Assembly: GCA_029379385.1 (NCBI GenBank)
Contig: CM055617.1
Location: 13,611,532 to 13,675,531, forward strand
From: Quillaja saponaria
Lineage: Eukaryota; Streptophyta; Magnoliopsida; Fabales; Quillajaceae
Length of the DNA stretch: 64,000 bases
Direction of reading: 5' to 3'
In this document: in pieces, positions 49,413 through 62,153 of the stretch
Layout: each line of letters begins with the position of its first letter
Position numbering within the stretch: the first letter of the stretch is position 1
Program-made: the position numbers and the translations under genes
Notes under the pieces: generated by a model
The model's input: only the letters and a program-made list of their open reading frames with translations
Told to the model about the DNA's origin: nothing
Databases searched by the model: none

Positions 49413-50718
49413 TATACCTTGTTGAATTTGTTCCTGTGGTAAGACAAAGGCCATGAGAAAATCCTTTTGCTACGGGTTCTGGGTAAGTTGAGGTTGCTAG
49501 TTTGTATAAGCTGCATACAGATTATGCATAGAATACTGCTGACTGAGTTTGTTTCTTTGCCCTTGCATCCCTATCATGGAATTGGACTATAGGTGTATCA
49601 TGAATCTGAATGAAGGATCAGATGCAATATCTCATGGTTTTGCTAATCGGTTAGGCAATGAAGGCCACTGATCTTCCTCAAATCTGGTTCTGGATGATCA
49701 GATATTGGATGATCGTGTCATGGGCTGATCTGAGGGTATTATATGATTTCGTACAAATTCATATATTATTTTTTTTTTCTCAATTGAGTTTTGTTAATTT
49801 ATCCTTTTTCTCATAAAACCTGAGAATTAAGATTAACTGTATTGATAATTTTGTATAAATACTGGTCAGATGCATGAAGATAATGAGAAGGATAATCTGT
49901 TGGTTAAGCTGTTAGTTGTTGTCCGGGTCAGTTTACACTTATTCAACTAATTCATTTCTCAAGTCCGATAAAATTGTTGATAGTTTCTATTCCATTTATT
50001 GCTAGCTTTTCTGATTGTTCTCCTAGTTCGAAGTTCAAACTCTTTCTCTCGCTAATACGCATTGTTGTAGCCTTGTAGGTGGGGAGGATTCATAAGCATT
50101 TATCTTCAGATATTTATGTTATGAACTTCAATGTTTGTGAAACTAGTTAATAACTATATTTCCATTTTTAGCATCCTTCTCTATAAAGTTTATAGTTTAT
50201 TTATCATTTCATTTGTCCTAGGACTCTTGAGTGTGAAGAGATAATACAAGTTAATTAATTTCCTAACTAATTTAAAAAAAAAATTAGTGGTAAGAAAAAG
50301 TTTATAATTGTTCTCAGCACTAATTACCAAGTACACATTTCATGAATTACTAATTAAATTTTAGTCATTTGAAGCTATAACATGAGATTTCAAATTATTT
50401 ATATTATTTTAAATGAGAGAGACCTAGTATTCATTATATATCAAATTAAAAAAAAAAATTATTTTTAATTTTTAATCTTCCATAACTACTAACTCTCTCT
50501 CCTACTCATCCATTATCCCCTTATCAATTATATTAAATAATTTTTTTAATAAAATAAATTAAATATTATTTGAAACTTTTATAGTTTCTTTCTATTTTTA
50601 CACAAAAGTTATTAAAAAATTATTTATACTCTTCCAAAAAAATAAAATTTAAAGAAAGCCCCTGAGATAATGAGCCTACTTGATAAATATGTGTAGGTTC
50701 AGTTGGCTAAAGTAAAGG
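49413..50718. other. 3' region of the K+ channel gene and AT-rich spacer
   Basis: Holds the 3' untranslated region (end not fixed), then AT-rich sequence. No gene, LTR or MITE termini were seen. Confidence 0.5.
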
Positions 50719-50864
50719 TGCAGGGATCAAGAGATTTCATTACACTATTTTTATATGTGATTACATTGTCTTTTTTATGAGTTGAATATTATGCAGGGAT
50801 CAAGAGATTTCATTACACTATTTTTATATGTGATTACATTGTCTTTTTTATGAGTTGAATATTA
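50719..50864. repeat. Perfect tandem duplication, 73 bp x 2
   Basis: The unit beginning TGCAGGGATCAAGAGATTTC is present twice (50719-50791 and 50792-50864), apparently with no differences. Its end overlaps the start of the 163-bp duplication next to it. Confidence 0.9.
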
Positions 50865-51177
50865 TGCAGGGATTGGTGAATTGAATTTGAATATATATTG
50901 TGGAATTGAGTTATAATTAAGAATTAAAAATAAAAAACAAAGGAAGAGAAACAATTTAATAAGGGCATGGCCAAAGTAAAATCATCCTTTATAGTCTATT
51001 TGAGTGTTTGAAGGGAGTTGAATATTATGCAGGGATTGGTGAATTGAATTTGAATATATATTGTGGAATTGAGTTATAATTAAGAATTAAAAATAAAAAA
51101 CAAAGGAAGAGAAACAATTTAATAAGGGCATGGCCAAAGTAAAATCATCCTTTATAGTCTATTTGAGTGTTTGAAGG
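50852..51177. repeat. Perfect tandem duplication, 163 bp x 2
   Basis: GAGTTGAATATTATGCAGGG starts two consecutive 163-bp copies (50852-51014 and 51015-51177) that read as identical. With the 73-bp duplication this gives two overlapping recent duplications sharing the motif GAGTTGAATATTATGCAGGG. Confidence 0.9.
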
Positions 51178-51698
51178 GAGAGGAGAGGAGAGGATAGTGA
51201 ATGGAAATAGAGAAAAAGAGAGGAGAGTAGAGAAAAAAGAGTCACTTATTGTCTCATTTGGAAGTTTTAAAAACATAAATGGAGATGGAGGGAAATAACA
51301 ATGTACATTTTTTAACAAGGTATATTTTTTGTTTGGGAGTTGAGCAATAAGTAGAGAAGATGATATATTATTACATAATTTTTTGATTGTGCTCTTAAAA
51401 TATTTTATTTAGATATTAGTAAGTATTCAATAGAAAGAATGTAATGTTATGTTAGTCACAACATGCAAATATTATAATATACCTCCTCCAATTTTCTCAT
51501 CATCCAAATTTTAAAAAAAATTAAAAAAAAGGACTTTGGAGAGATTTGGAGGGGCAATAGCAACTAACTCTCAGAAAAGCCATTGCACGATTTCCTCTTA
51601 CTCTTTTTTTAAAAAAAGAACTCTTAAATGAAGGAAAATGATACGCATCCTCTCCTCTCATTTCCTCCCCCTTCTATCCAAATAAACACTTACTGCAA
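51178..51698. other. Spacer with GA-rich simple sequence
   Basis: GA-rich sequence around 51178-51235 (GAGAGGAGAGGA-like) followed by AT-rich spacer. No gene is seen. Confidence 0.5.
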
Positions 51699-52782
51699 CT
51701 AGCTTTTGTGGCACATGCAAAACACATGAATTATATTTATGATATATACATATATATTCATCAACAATTAATATAAATATCAAGAACTTATTTCTTAAAA
51801 ATAATTTAACATATAATTATTTTTTTAAAATTCTAAAGATGGAGAAAGAATTAATACAATAATACTATAATCTTAAAAACTATACTTATTAAATTTTAAA
51901 AAATTTGAGAAATTCAATATTAATTACTAATGATATATTGTTATTGACAAATTATAGATTTATTAATATTGAAAATAATTAGGATAAAAAAAATCAATCG
52001 TCATAAAATAATTACAATTATATTAATATTAAAATAACAAAAAATTATGAAAGTAGTAAAATAAAAAATAGAAAATTTGAAGCAAAATAACAATTAAAAA
52101 GTATTTATGTAATAGTAAAAACTCATATGGTATTTAAGAAAATAAAATTTCTACCATGAAAAGTTAAAACAACAATTTATAATCATGAAAACTATACTAT
52201 AAATATTTTTTAATTCATAGTATTAAAAAAAAATTATTTCATAAATTTGAGAAGAACTAGAAGATATTATAATTATTAGGAACTTATTTAATAAAAAATT
52301 CAATATTAACCAATATTGACATATAATTATTGAAAAAATAAATTTTTTATGATATAAAGTTAAACAACAATATTATATTCATAGGAAACTATAGTCTTAA
52401 CAGTTTTTTTTTAATTCATAGTAATTTTTAAAATTTTAATTCTTAAATTTGAAAAGAACTAAAAAAAAATAAAGATTATTAGGTAATTATTAAATAAATA
52501 AATAAATTCAGAAATTCAATTTTTATTGCCATTGACATATGCTTATTGAAAATTTATAGATTTATTAATATTGAGAAAGTAAAAAAAGGAATCAATAGTT
52601 CTAAAATAATTACAACTTTTTTGATATTAAAATAGAGAAAAAATAGAAAAAAAGTAAAAAATAAAAAGTCTATTTGAAGTAAAATTACAACTAAGCATAA
52701 CTATGTAATAATACAAATTCATAAGGGTATAAAAGAAAATTCAAAATTTTTGCCTCTAAGCCTCTTTTATATATAATATAGA
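51699..52782 (-). mobile_element. Helitron-like non-autonomous element
   Basis: On the minus strand the element starts TCTATATTATATATAAAAGAGGC (first 20 bases are typical of plant Helitron 5' ends) and ends CACAAAAGCTAG, with CTAG fitting the CTRR terminus. The host bases are A before and T after (complements of 52783 and 51698), the expected AT target with no duplication. A short hairpin (TTTTG/CAAAA, complement of about 51703-51721) lies just before the end, weaker than in canonical Helitrons. The interior is AT-rich without a Rep/helicase frame. Confidence 0.5.
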
Positions 52783-53990
52783 TTTGTGATATATTTAATG
52801 GCTATCAAATAAATATTTAATTTAACAGGTATTTTCATTCTTTATCTTCTTGTTTGCTAGTTAGTAAAATGATGAGGTATTCATTTGAATGGATTTGAGA
52901 GATAATTAGTTGATATGTGTATAAGTTGGTCTAAATACATTGACCATTAAATAAAAATTGATGGGGTATACTAGTTGATAGAAAATATTCAAAATTAAAT
53001 TTTATTGTTAAAAAAAAAAAAAATACTCCCAATAAATTGGGAACAAGAAAGAAACTTTTAGAAGGTCAAAATCATTAGTCAAAAATATTCAGAGAAGATT
53101 AACATTTAAACTTAAACTTAGAAAACTAGTTGGGGACAGAGTCATAGATGTTGAGTGATTGATCATAACGCCAATGTAGAAAAAACAATTATTTCAAATT
53201 TTGAGCAGATCAGAACAATCCAAGTGGGGTGGAGGTGAGAATGATTTGTGCTGTTGAGTTTCACTTTCATGTCAATAGGAAAATGAATAATCCATGAAGG
53301 AAAAATAAAAATGGATTTAAGGAGTAAAAAGTTTTAGTGATTTAATGGATTGATGATCATATATATGGATTGATATGGATTCACAACCAAAAAGTATCCA
53401 TGTCTCAATAATTAACTCGAAGAATTTTATTTTTTTTGGGAGAAAATTTAAAAATTATTATAAACAAATTAGTCTAACAGTATTTATAAATAAAAAATAA
53501 AAAAATTTGATAAATTCTTATTAGATCTAGAGCTACAACATAAATTTCAACTTTCCTTCTTCTAACTAAAAAGTAAATTGTAGCTCAACACATAGTTATG
53601 GTATGAAAGTTTTCATAAATCAATGACCCAACATCACTATCAACGGAGATTTTCATCGTATATGCTGTAACGATTCGAAAGTTGCTAACCATATGATACT
53701 CCAAATTCGAAATTCTTAATAAGAAAATGATAAAATGAATCAATTGCAATAAAACTTTAAACATATAAGAGACAAATTTCATAACAGAAAAAAGACTTCA
53801 AGATCTACCATAAAAATGATCAAATTTGAGAAAAATAATAAAATATCATTTAAAATTATCATAAAAAATGATATAAATTAATTTACTTTAAAAAAAAAAA
53901 TAATAGTAACAACAAGAAATTGCTAGGGGAGGCAGCTCAAACATAAATATAGTCAAATTGTTTTAATTTCACTTTCCCTAGTTTTGGAAT
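52783..53990. other. AT-rich spacer
   Basis: No gene is seen. The minus-strand frame 53585-53782 lacks any recognisable feature. Confidence 0.5.
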
Positions 53991-53994
53991 TGAA

Positions 53995-54557
53995 ATGGAG
54001 CCGCGTGTTCATGGTTTGGGTCGGGTTGGTTTTGAATAAAATTTTAACCAATCTAAAACCATTAGTTTGAGTTTTGAAATAACTAATATTGGGTTTGATT
54101 GGGTTTGTTAACCCAATCCAATTCAATTGGGTTGGTTTCTTGGTTTTGAAATTCGATTTTGGACTATCTAATTTTTAAGTCAAAATAATTTTTCTTTGCT
54201 GGCCATCACAATTAGAATTAAGTCTATTCGGCTTTGTTTGGGTCTCAAGAGAAATGAGATAAGATTAAGGCTCCAATAAATTTAAAAATAGAAAAAAGAA
54301 AGTATAGTTTTATAACCAAGCCATAACTAAATATTCAATAGGAATATAAATAAAATTAAATATTCAATAATATTAGTAACTATTAATTAAATTTAAAAAA
54401 TATATAAAAATTTGGTTTGATTTTGATTAATCAAGAGAAGTTTTATAACCAAGCCATAACTAAAATATTAAAAAAAAAAATTATAAAAATAACCAAACCA
54501 AACTAATATTTAGGTGGTTTAGGTTGATTTGGTCGGTTTAATTAACTCATAAACACC
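53995..54557. mobile_element. Probable hAT-type MITE remnant
   Basis: The left end GGAGCCGCGTGTTCATGGTT and the right end read inward, TAGGGGTGTTTATGAGTTAA, are imperfect inverted repeats followed by GGGTTGGTTTT/CGGTTTAATT-type sequence common in plant MITEs of this class. The terminal bases on the left are altered and no 8-bp duplication was found. Confidence 0.45.
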
Positions 54558-55586
54558 CCTAGTATTAAGAAATTAAACTCTAAAAGTAGAGCATGTGTGT
54601 AGCAAATATTCACAAATAATCAATATTGACAATGTTCAGAATCTATCCCATTATTATAGGGAGGGGAATTACTACACTAATTATTTTCAAACAAGTCCTG
54701 AGATATACATTTTTATATAATTTAAGAAGGAACATGAAAAATCCCATTAATTAGTATCAACACCCAAAGACACATGCAATAGAACAAATCAAGTTAAATA
54801 TTTTTATCTCTACTATTACAAAATCAACTTTTGTATTTTCTCATTAATTAGAAAATAAATTTTGTTTTACTACTTAATATAACATATGTATCATTATTAA
54901 AAATTCATGTCAAATTTTGTTTTATTATCCGAGATCTCCACCACCGAAACTGTAGTAATCTAAACAATTGATTAAATAAAATATTAGGTTAAAGTCTCCC
55001 ATAAGAGAAGAAAAAAAAAACTATAAAAATGGAACGTACAAATCTGAAATCATTTTGTATCAATTCTAATCTTACATATTTGATATTCTTCTTCTTGAGT
55101 TTTACATTTTCCAAGTGAGAAAAAAATATATATATAGCATCCAAAGATATTATTTTGGTCAGTGAACACACCTAACAAAAAACCTGCCCCTTTACAATAA
55201 CACTACCAAAGACCAAGCTATGTCACATAATGGATAAAGTTTGGTCAACAATCTCATGCTGCTTTTTCTTCTTCTTTTTTTTTTTTTTGGTGTGTTTTTC
55301 TTTCTTTCTAGTTTTAAATATTTTAAGTACTTCTTCAATTAATAAAATTAAAAAAAGAAAGAACAAGTCTTTTTTTTTTTTTATATTTCTTATTATAAAA
55401 ATAATATAATTTTCAATAATAATTTTATGTATGAAGTTAATGTTAAACATGTTTCTTTAAGAGATTTAAAGTGTGACCATATGTTAATAATTATTTACAT
55501 AATGAATTATTATTAAGATAAAAAAATATAGATAAATAGAAATAATTAAATTAATGGTTGAAGCCACAATTATCTCTAAATAAAAA
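54558..55586. other. AT-rich spacer with T-tracts
   Basis: No gene is seen. Poly-T/C tracts at about 55262-55310 and 55370-55385 generate a Lys-rich minus-strand frame (55223-55450) that is not a gene. Confidence 0.5.
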
Positions 55587-58500
55587 TGTCACACCCCTTA
55601 CAGAGGCATGACTTGGCCAAAGAGTTGGATAACCAAACCTTCCGTAACCCTGAATTCAAATCAAAGTAATAACCACGACCCTTGTACTCAAAAATTAAAT
55701 AAATAAAGGTAATTTTTATAAAATAAAAATTTGCAGTAAAAGTTTGTTTTTCTAATTTCATACAATAACATGAGGACAAATGTCTAGCCTATTACATCAT
55801 GCCAAATTTGACATTCTACCACTTAAGTGTGACTGCAAACTTTCATTCTTAACTTCAAGTATGAGATCTTGAAAAATACCTTGCCGTACTTTGTCGGCAG
55901 GTCATAAACTCCGCGACACCATATATTGAACTCCTTGAAAAAAAATATTATCCACAAAAGGGATGAGTCATACGGATTCCGTGAGTGGAAAATCGTACCC
56001 AAAGGGTACTAGCATCACTCAACACAAACGTATAACATATATATTAACCTCAGTATAACATTGTTCATATCATAACTCACGTTACACGTATACATGATGA
56101 CCATCATAAAGTCACAATTTACATGATCCATGCTATCACAAATCAATCAGATAAATAATATCAAACACAGCAACCAAAGGGCCAACGAGTGACCCAGCCC
56201 CGCACAACTAGTATCACTCCCTACCGGGCATTTACGCGCCTGCACAACAAATTAATCTCCGTACAAAATCCATTCCACCGGGGACTGAGCGCTCAATTTA
56301 AAAAAATATTCATCAGAATCAGGATTTCTTATGCTTTTAAATCAGGGTATCCTAGGTGCACCTGGATTTTCAATTTCAGAAATAAAATCATTTTCCAGAA
56401 AATGTTCACGAGTTGGTCCTTATCAAACACAATCAATGTCAATCACAACAGTCAATCATAATTCAAATAAATTACTGAAATACTTTACTTGCTTACTTTC
56501 CATATATCACTCATATTCAAATAAACATATAATCACGCATATTTAAATAAACATATAATCACATATACTAATCTAGTCCCTAAAGGCATCAATTAACCAC
56601 TTCACCGTATTATGAATTACATTCCTCGCTCAATCCTCGAATTCACGTGTCTCATCCAGTCCACTTTAGAATCCGAAACTGAAATTCATAATTTCAAATA
56701 ATATTTAGTTCATAAATGTTATAGTTATACTCTTTTACTTACTAACTTATATCTCAACTTATATAGATTTATTTATGTAAGTTTTCCTTTAAACTATTAC
56801 ATGTTAATTAATACGGATTAGACTTTAGGTGATAATGTTAATAATGAAGAGGCATTTTAAATATCTTGACAAAGCATATTGTAGGAGGAAACCATTAGAA
56901 AGAATAGAATCATTTAGTAAGTTAAAAATGTTAAAGCTGTCCAAACTTGAGGTTTGGACCAGTGTCTACTTTAACGGTCATATTTTTCTCCAAGAAACTC
57001 CGAATCCAGTTCCGTAAAATTTATAAAATACTAGACACATGTAGCTTTATATTGGTATATCATTTGTAATTTTTACATTTGTATATCAATACAGTTTATT
57101 TTTTGAAGTTGCATCAAATTGTGCAATATGCAAAATTTTTGACAGCTTTAACCTTATCTTAGTTAATTGAACATAACTTTCTCTAGGAAAAAACGAAATC
57201 CAATTCCGTTTGTTGGGTTGATTAATAGACAAGTATATATATCTCTTTATTATTTAGAAACTTTTCCTAAAATCTATCTTGAAACCCACTCAATTTCTTA
57301 CATGAACCAAAAAACAGAGCTATACGAATCCTGTCTGACCTAACCGAAGTCTAACAACTATAACTCATAACATATTTGGAATCAAGCTACGAAATTTTGT
57401 AGGCAATATCTCAAGATCCTAAGCTACACTTTTTATTTTGAACACTTATTTTAATTCAACTCCAAAGGCACCCGAAACCCAGGTTTTCTTTCGTCCCCGA
57501 GTCTGCCCCTGCACCCCCTTCAAAACCCACTTAACTCTCATTTTTCCACCACTTCCAAGCTCCAATTCATACTCTTACTTCAACACTAATTCACTACCAT
57601 TACTCCTAATCTAATTAAATTCAAAATTGTATTAGTAATTTAGAATCAACCAAGAACTTAAATTTCACTGTCCAATAACAATCCAACAAATTCTAATTCA
57701 TTAATATACAATCATTTTCTAGTAGACATTTTATCAAATATCTTGAATGCAAGATTTACTATAGTTTATATATATGTGCATATGTATATATACATATATA
57801 TGTATACCTTCCAATAAAACCAACAAAAGTTTCATTAATCAACTAAAATCTCATACACAACCAAAACTACCTTAATCACTTTCTCTAAAACTTCGTTTGA
57901 TTTTAACCACCCAAACTTTAATTAAACTTTTGGTTTCAGTAAAACTTTTTCTGCCTTAAACCCATACTGCTAATCCCCCACTTATTCCCAAGAATAAGCT
58001 TAGGGGTTGTAATAGCAGTTTCAGCCAATTGTTGCCTTACCAAAGGAAGAGGAATGGTGGAGCAAGGTGCAGGGCACAAGTTACTGTCCCTGCACGTTGA
58101 ACTTCTTTACCCCACACATTGAACTTCTTTGCCCCATAAGTAACTTGGCTAAATTAAGATTTTGAAAGGAAAACGCAGAACAGGGGAGGCCAAAAGAAAC
58201 GGCAGCAAGGCTGCCTTATGCCGTCCACCATGTTATTCCAGCTTCCATACCAACCTAAACTAATTTGTTACCAATTTCAAATGGAAGGACAAGAAGAGAC
58301 TTACCCAAAAGCTTAAGGATGCGGTAGTAGAATGATTTACTAGGGAATTAACCGTAGCCACCCTCCCTGTGATTTCACAGCTTGAACTGGAGAAATAATG
58401 AACCAAGAAAGCAAAAGTATCAGAGAGCATAAAACAGGGAGGATGACTAACTCGGTGGAGAGATAGAAAGAGAAGAGCAAATAAAGTCAACATAAACTAA

Positions 58501-58815
58501 AAAATCTTGGCCCAAAAGTTGAAAACGTATGGTCCATATTAATACCAAGAATTCATGTACATATATTTATATAATTATATCATTAAACCTTCTAATTTAT
58601 ATATATATATATATATTATCATTATTTTATTTTATTTTATTTTATTTACTATTGTTTTAACAAAAAAATTAACCCACCAAATTTCTAAAACAAAGTGTCA
58701 ACGTATCACTTATAACATATTTAATTATATTATTATTTATCTAATTTGTTTAATTTTATAACGAACATTTATATATTACTTCTAAAACTCGACTTTATGA
58801 TATCAGGTTATGACA
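55587..58815 (-). mobile_element. Ty3/gypsy-type solo LTR
   Basis: Read on the minus strand it starts TGTCATAACCTGATATC (58815 downward) and ends GGGGTGTGACA (55587). AAAAA flanks both sides (55582-55586 and 58816-58820), consistent with a 5-bp target duplication although low in information. No internal coding sequence lies between, so it is a 3.2-kb solo LTR. The 55.6-56.7 kb part matches the LTR at 62.15-63.3 kb in the same orientation and the solo LTR at 1557-4785 in the opposite one. Small frames inside (56189-56461, 58260-58493) are not genes. Confidence 0.65.
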
Positions 58816-58830
58816 AAAAATAACAAGTCT

Positions 58831-59117
58831 TGTTCCACTTGGAAAATATTTTCCTAGGTAGGAGGAACATTTTAAGTGGATTGTACATGGATCCCTGTCA
58901 TAGTCTATAAATTGTTTTTGTTACCTTCATACAATAATTCTTCGAGGCATAGGCTAGAAAACCTATGTGAGTGTTATATGAGGTGTGTGTGATCTAATTC
59001 TCTGCAGTGTGATTATATATGGTGCTTAAGCAACGATGATATCTAAAGATATGAAATTTATTTATTAGAGCATATTAATGTAGTTGATAGAATATGTTAA
59101 CATATGATATTAGAGCC
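58831..59117 (+). repeat. Copia-type LTR remnant with primer-binding site
   Basis: Sequence from TGTTCCACTTGG (58831) to GTTAACA (59102) is followed by TGATATTAGAGCC (59105-59117), two mismatches from the initiator-tRNA-Met site TGGTATCAGAGCC. Downstream there is no gag, so only a 5' LTR and PBS survive. Confidence 0.5.
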
Positions 59118-59267
59118 TCCTTCGGACTATCTCGTTTAGTAAAAAGAAAAACACATGCTATAGTTTTTTTTTAACATTAAGCATCTACATTATGATATTT
59201 TAATTAATTAACTCATTGAGATAACACAATAAAATAATCTGTTTTTATTTTTATTTTTTATTGTAAG

Positions 59268-59652
59268 TGTCACACCCTTAAATAAAGGTATAACTAGTCA
59301 GAGGAGTGGATAACCACACTCCCGTAACCCTGAACACTCAAGTAATGTTCATCTCTGACACCAAAAAATAAAAAAATAAAATAGTTAAGACTAATAATTT
59401 TTTACTGAATTAAAATAAATCATGACTTTATTATTAAACATAAAATGTTTACTGAAAATTCGGTAGGGGTTCCCTATAAAGTAGAACTTGCCTATAATAC
59501 ATACAAATAACTTGTTCACAATGTTAACTGTAACCCTATAGTATCAAAATATACAAAGGAGCTCTGCTCTTCACAAAATATGAAATCATCATGGTTAACT
59601 TAATATATATATATATATATAACCACAATGCAAGACACCTAAAGTTTGTATT
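59268..59652 (-). repeat. Gypsy LTR 3'-end fragment (minus orientation)
   Basis: TGTCACACCCTTAAATAAAG at 59268 and the following 380 bp match 62154-62525 closely (shared AGTTAAGACTAATAA and TTATTAAACATAAAA). Similarity ends near 59652, where sequence of the same family in the opposite orientation begins. It lies where the 3' LTR of the adjacent gypsy fragment should be. Confidence 0.75.
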
Positions 59653-60009
59653 TTTTTTCACATGAAAGTTTGTTGTCATACTAGAAAACCCTGCAATATG
59701 AAAATTTTGTATAATGTAATAGTTTATTGTCTTGTTTATGTTGTTGTAAAAGAAAAAAAGAAAAACAAGTGTACTTGTTTGTATTTTGAGGCATGTTTCC
59801 ATATTGCATGGAGTCTTTGCCAAAATTTTCAATAATTGTTATTTGTTTCAGTAAACAAACTTTTACAATTAACTCTTGTCTTATAAAATTTGTCTTTATT
59901 TATTATTTTAGTCAATAGTCACATAGGTTCAGTTGTGGTAAAGTCAGAGTTACGAAAGGTTTGGTTATCTAATCTTCCAACCAGTAATGCCTCCATGAGG
60001 GGTATGACA
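59653..60009 (+). repeat. Gypsy LTR 3'-end fragment (plus orientation)
   Basis: Plus-orientation counterpart ending GAGGGGTATGACA at 60009, similar to 4620-4785 (TTTGGGCATGTTT/TTTGAGGCATGTTT, GCCAAAATTTT, GGTTATCTAATC, ATGCCTCC). With the preceding fragment it forms a diverged inverted pair. It abuts pol sequence of the gypsy element at 60010. Confidence 0.7.
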
Positions 60010-61849
60010 GAGGAAGCCTAGGAAGCTCTTCAGGGAATACATCAGAAAACTCCCTCACTACTAGAATACGATCTAAAGGAGGACATTCTAACTGAATATC
60101 CCTGACAAAAGCTAAATAGGCTTGAAGCTTCTTCCTAATAAGCCGTATTGCCTGAATGGCTGAAATCAGATTATAAGGAACTTCACTCTGATCCCCTTAA
60201 AAAATAAAAGTCGGCTTTATAGGAATATTGAACTTAACACTCTTGTCGCTACAATCTACCATGGCATGATGATTAGACAACTAATCCATGCTTAGAATCA
60301 CATTATACTCTAACATATTCAGTATGATTAAGTTTGCCAAATAATTATCACCACCCACAAGAACCTCACATGAAGGTATATACCGGTCTGCTAGAATAGT
60401 TTTCCCCAATGGAGTTAAAACTGTTAAAGGGATTTCAAGAGACTCAAATACCCTCTTCATAAAAGAAGCAAAATACCGCTATATGAAAGAGTGAGTAGCT
60501 CTTAGATCAAATAATACTTTAGCACCAACTGAATAAATAGATAAATTACCTCTACCACGGCATTAGAAGCATATGTATCTTGAGTCATCAAAGTATAAAC
60601 TTGGGCCTAACCGCTACCTACTGATGAGGAACCCTTAGAAAAACCACCATGTACTCCCGGAGGCCTTGTGGGTGTTGCAAGTAATAGAGGTCTACCATGA
60701 ACTGATGAAGATGTCCTAGCTAGAGTAGACTGACCCTTTAACATTAAACAATCTCTAATACGATGATCCATCGCTCCACATTTAAAACATACACATGTCC
60801 CCAATCTACACTGCCCAAGTATGCTTATTACCACAAGTAAAACATACAAGAAACTCATAATGTTTAGGTCTGCTAGATGACCTCCCCTGCAATTGTGCTC
60901 CTTGAACTTAGCTTCACCTAACTTCTACCTAGCTGAAAATTTTCTCTAAATGAACCCTATCCAGAGGTAGATTCACCCCCAGGTCTACATGAACTGCCAT
61001 CTCTAAGGTCGAAGTACCCTACTGTCTTGCCTTTTTATAACTCTTGCGTTCTAACTGTCTCTCCACCACCCTAGTTTCTAATCGATAAGCAGCATCAATA
61101 GCCTGAGTGTAAGTAGTAGTGTTTGACACGAACACTGATCTAAATAAATAATCCTTCAAACCATGCATAAATATCTTCACTCGCATCTATTCCGTAGCTA
61201 CCAGATGTGAGGCAAAATGAGACAATCTAGTAAATCGGGTCTCGTACTCTGCCACTGACATACCCTATGTCTGAACTAATCGCTTAAAATCCTGAGCATG
61301 CTTATCTCGCATACTCTCAAGTAAAAAGTGATATATAAAAGCTCTAGTTGAACTCTGGCCATGCTAGTGGAGTAGGCTCAGTCTGCCGTTGTACCAATAT
61401 CTTGTACCAATTATAAGCTACATCATATAACTGATAGCTAACTAACTCAACTGTATGAACAAGATCACATCCCAAAGCTATACATAATCTATCTAACTCT
61501 TCCAAGAAAGCATAAGGATCTTGAGCTAGGTCCACCCTCGAAAATCTCAGCGGCTGCATCTTTCTAAAATCATGAATGTCATAAATACCCTCTTGATCCT
61601 TGCTGAACTGGAACTAAAGGGTTTACCTCTTGCTGTGGCTGAAAGGGAGGAACTACTAGCGGCTGCTACTTGAGCCTGATGTTGTTGAGCCAAAATCCCA
61701 ACTGAATCATCTACAATTCTCTGGACACGGTCTAATTCGTGCACTAGCCGCTCCATATCAGGACTAGGAGCTACTGCTTAAACTGGTTCAGAAGCCCTGC
61801 CTTGGCCTCTGCCTTTACCTTTGCCTTTACAGTGTCCCCGTAGACCCAT
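60010..61849 (-). pseudogene. Ty3/gypsy gag-protease remnant
   Basis: Minus-strand gypsy polyprotein beginning at an ATG at 61849 with a Gly/Arg-rich start (MGLRGHCKGKGKGRG). It continues with MQPLRFSRVDLAQDPYAFLE and the Retrotrans_gag domain (YNWYKILVQRQTEPTPLAWP, 61344-61559). It then has a CCHC zinc knuckle, CFKCGAMDHRIRDC (about 60738-60795), then protease-region sequence including VILSMDWL-like and NHHAMVDC (about 60250-60310). It ends at EFSDVFPEELPRLP, the conserved linker before reverse transcriptase (60010-60060). Several stops and frameshifts break it, and reverse transcriptase, RNase H and integrase are absent. Confidence 0.88.
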
Positions 61850-62134
61850 GCCTCTAATTGTTGGTGTCTAGGGGATCAGTAGATCCCTTATCAGAGCCAG
61901 CCTCTTGTTGCTCCCTTCGGCCATCAACACAACCACTACTTCACATTATATCTAGAACAAATACACAAAATTTTAATATACATTTATAAGTTAAAGCAAA
62001 AGACAATGCCTTGAATAAATCGTAACTTAAAGTTTCAAGACGAATTGGAATGCATCACTAAGCCCACATACATCGGTGGTTACATATACAAAAAAAAGCA
62101 ACAACATCTCACACTTACAGTCATGGACCTCTAA

Positions 62135-62150
62135 CCATGCTCTGATACCA
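62135..62150 (-). other. Primer-binding site of the gypsy element
   Basis: On the minus strand TGGTATCAGAGCATGG follows the LTR end GGGTGTGGCA after a 3-base spacer. It matches the plant initiator-tRNA-Met primer site well and sets the element on the minus strand with its 5' LTR to the right. Confidence 0.85.
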
Positions 62151-62153
62151 ACT

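Noticed and set aside
57770..57810. TATATGTGCATATG/CATATACATATATATG palindromic tract as a regulatory hairpin
   Set aside because: It is an AT-dinucleotide microsatellite in an LTR; self-complementarity is expected by composition.
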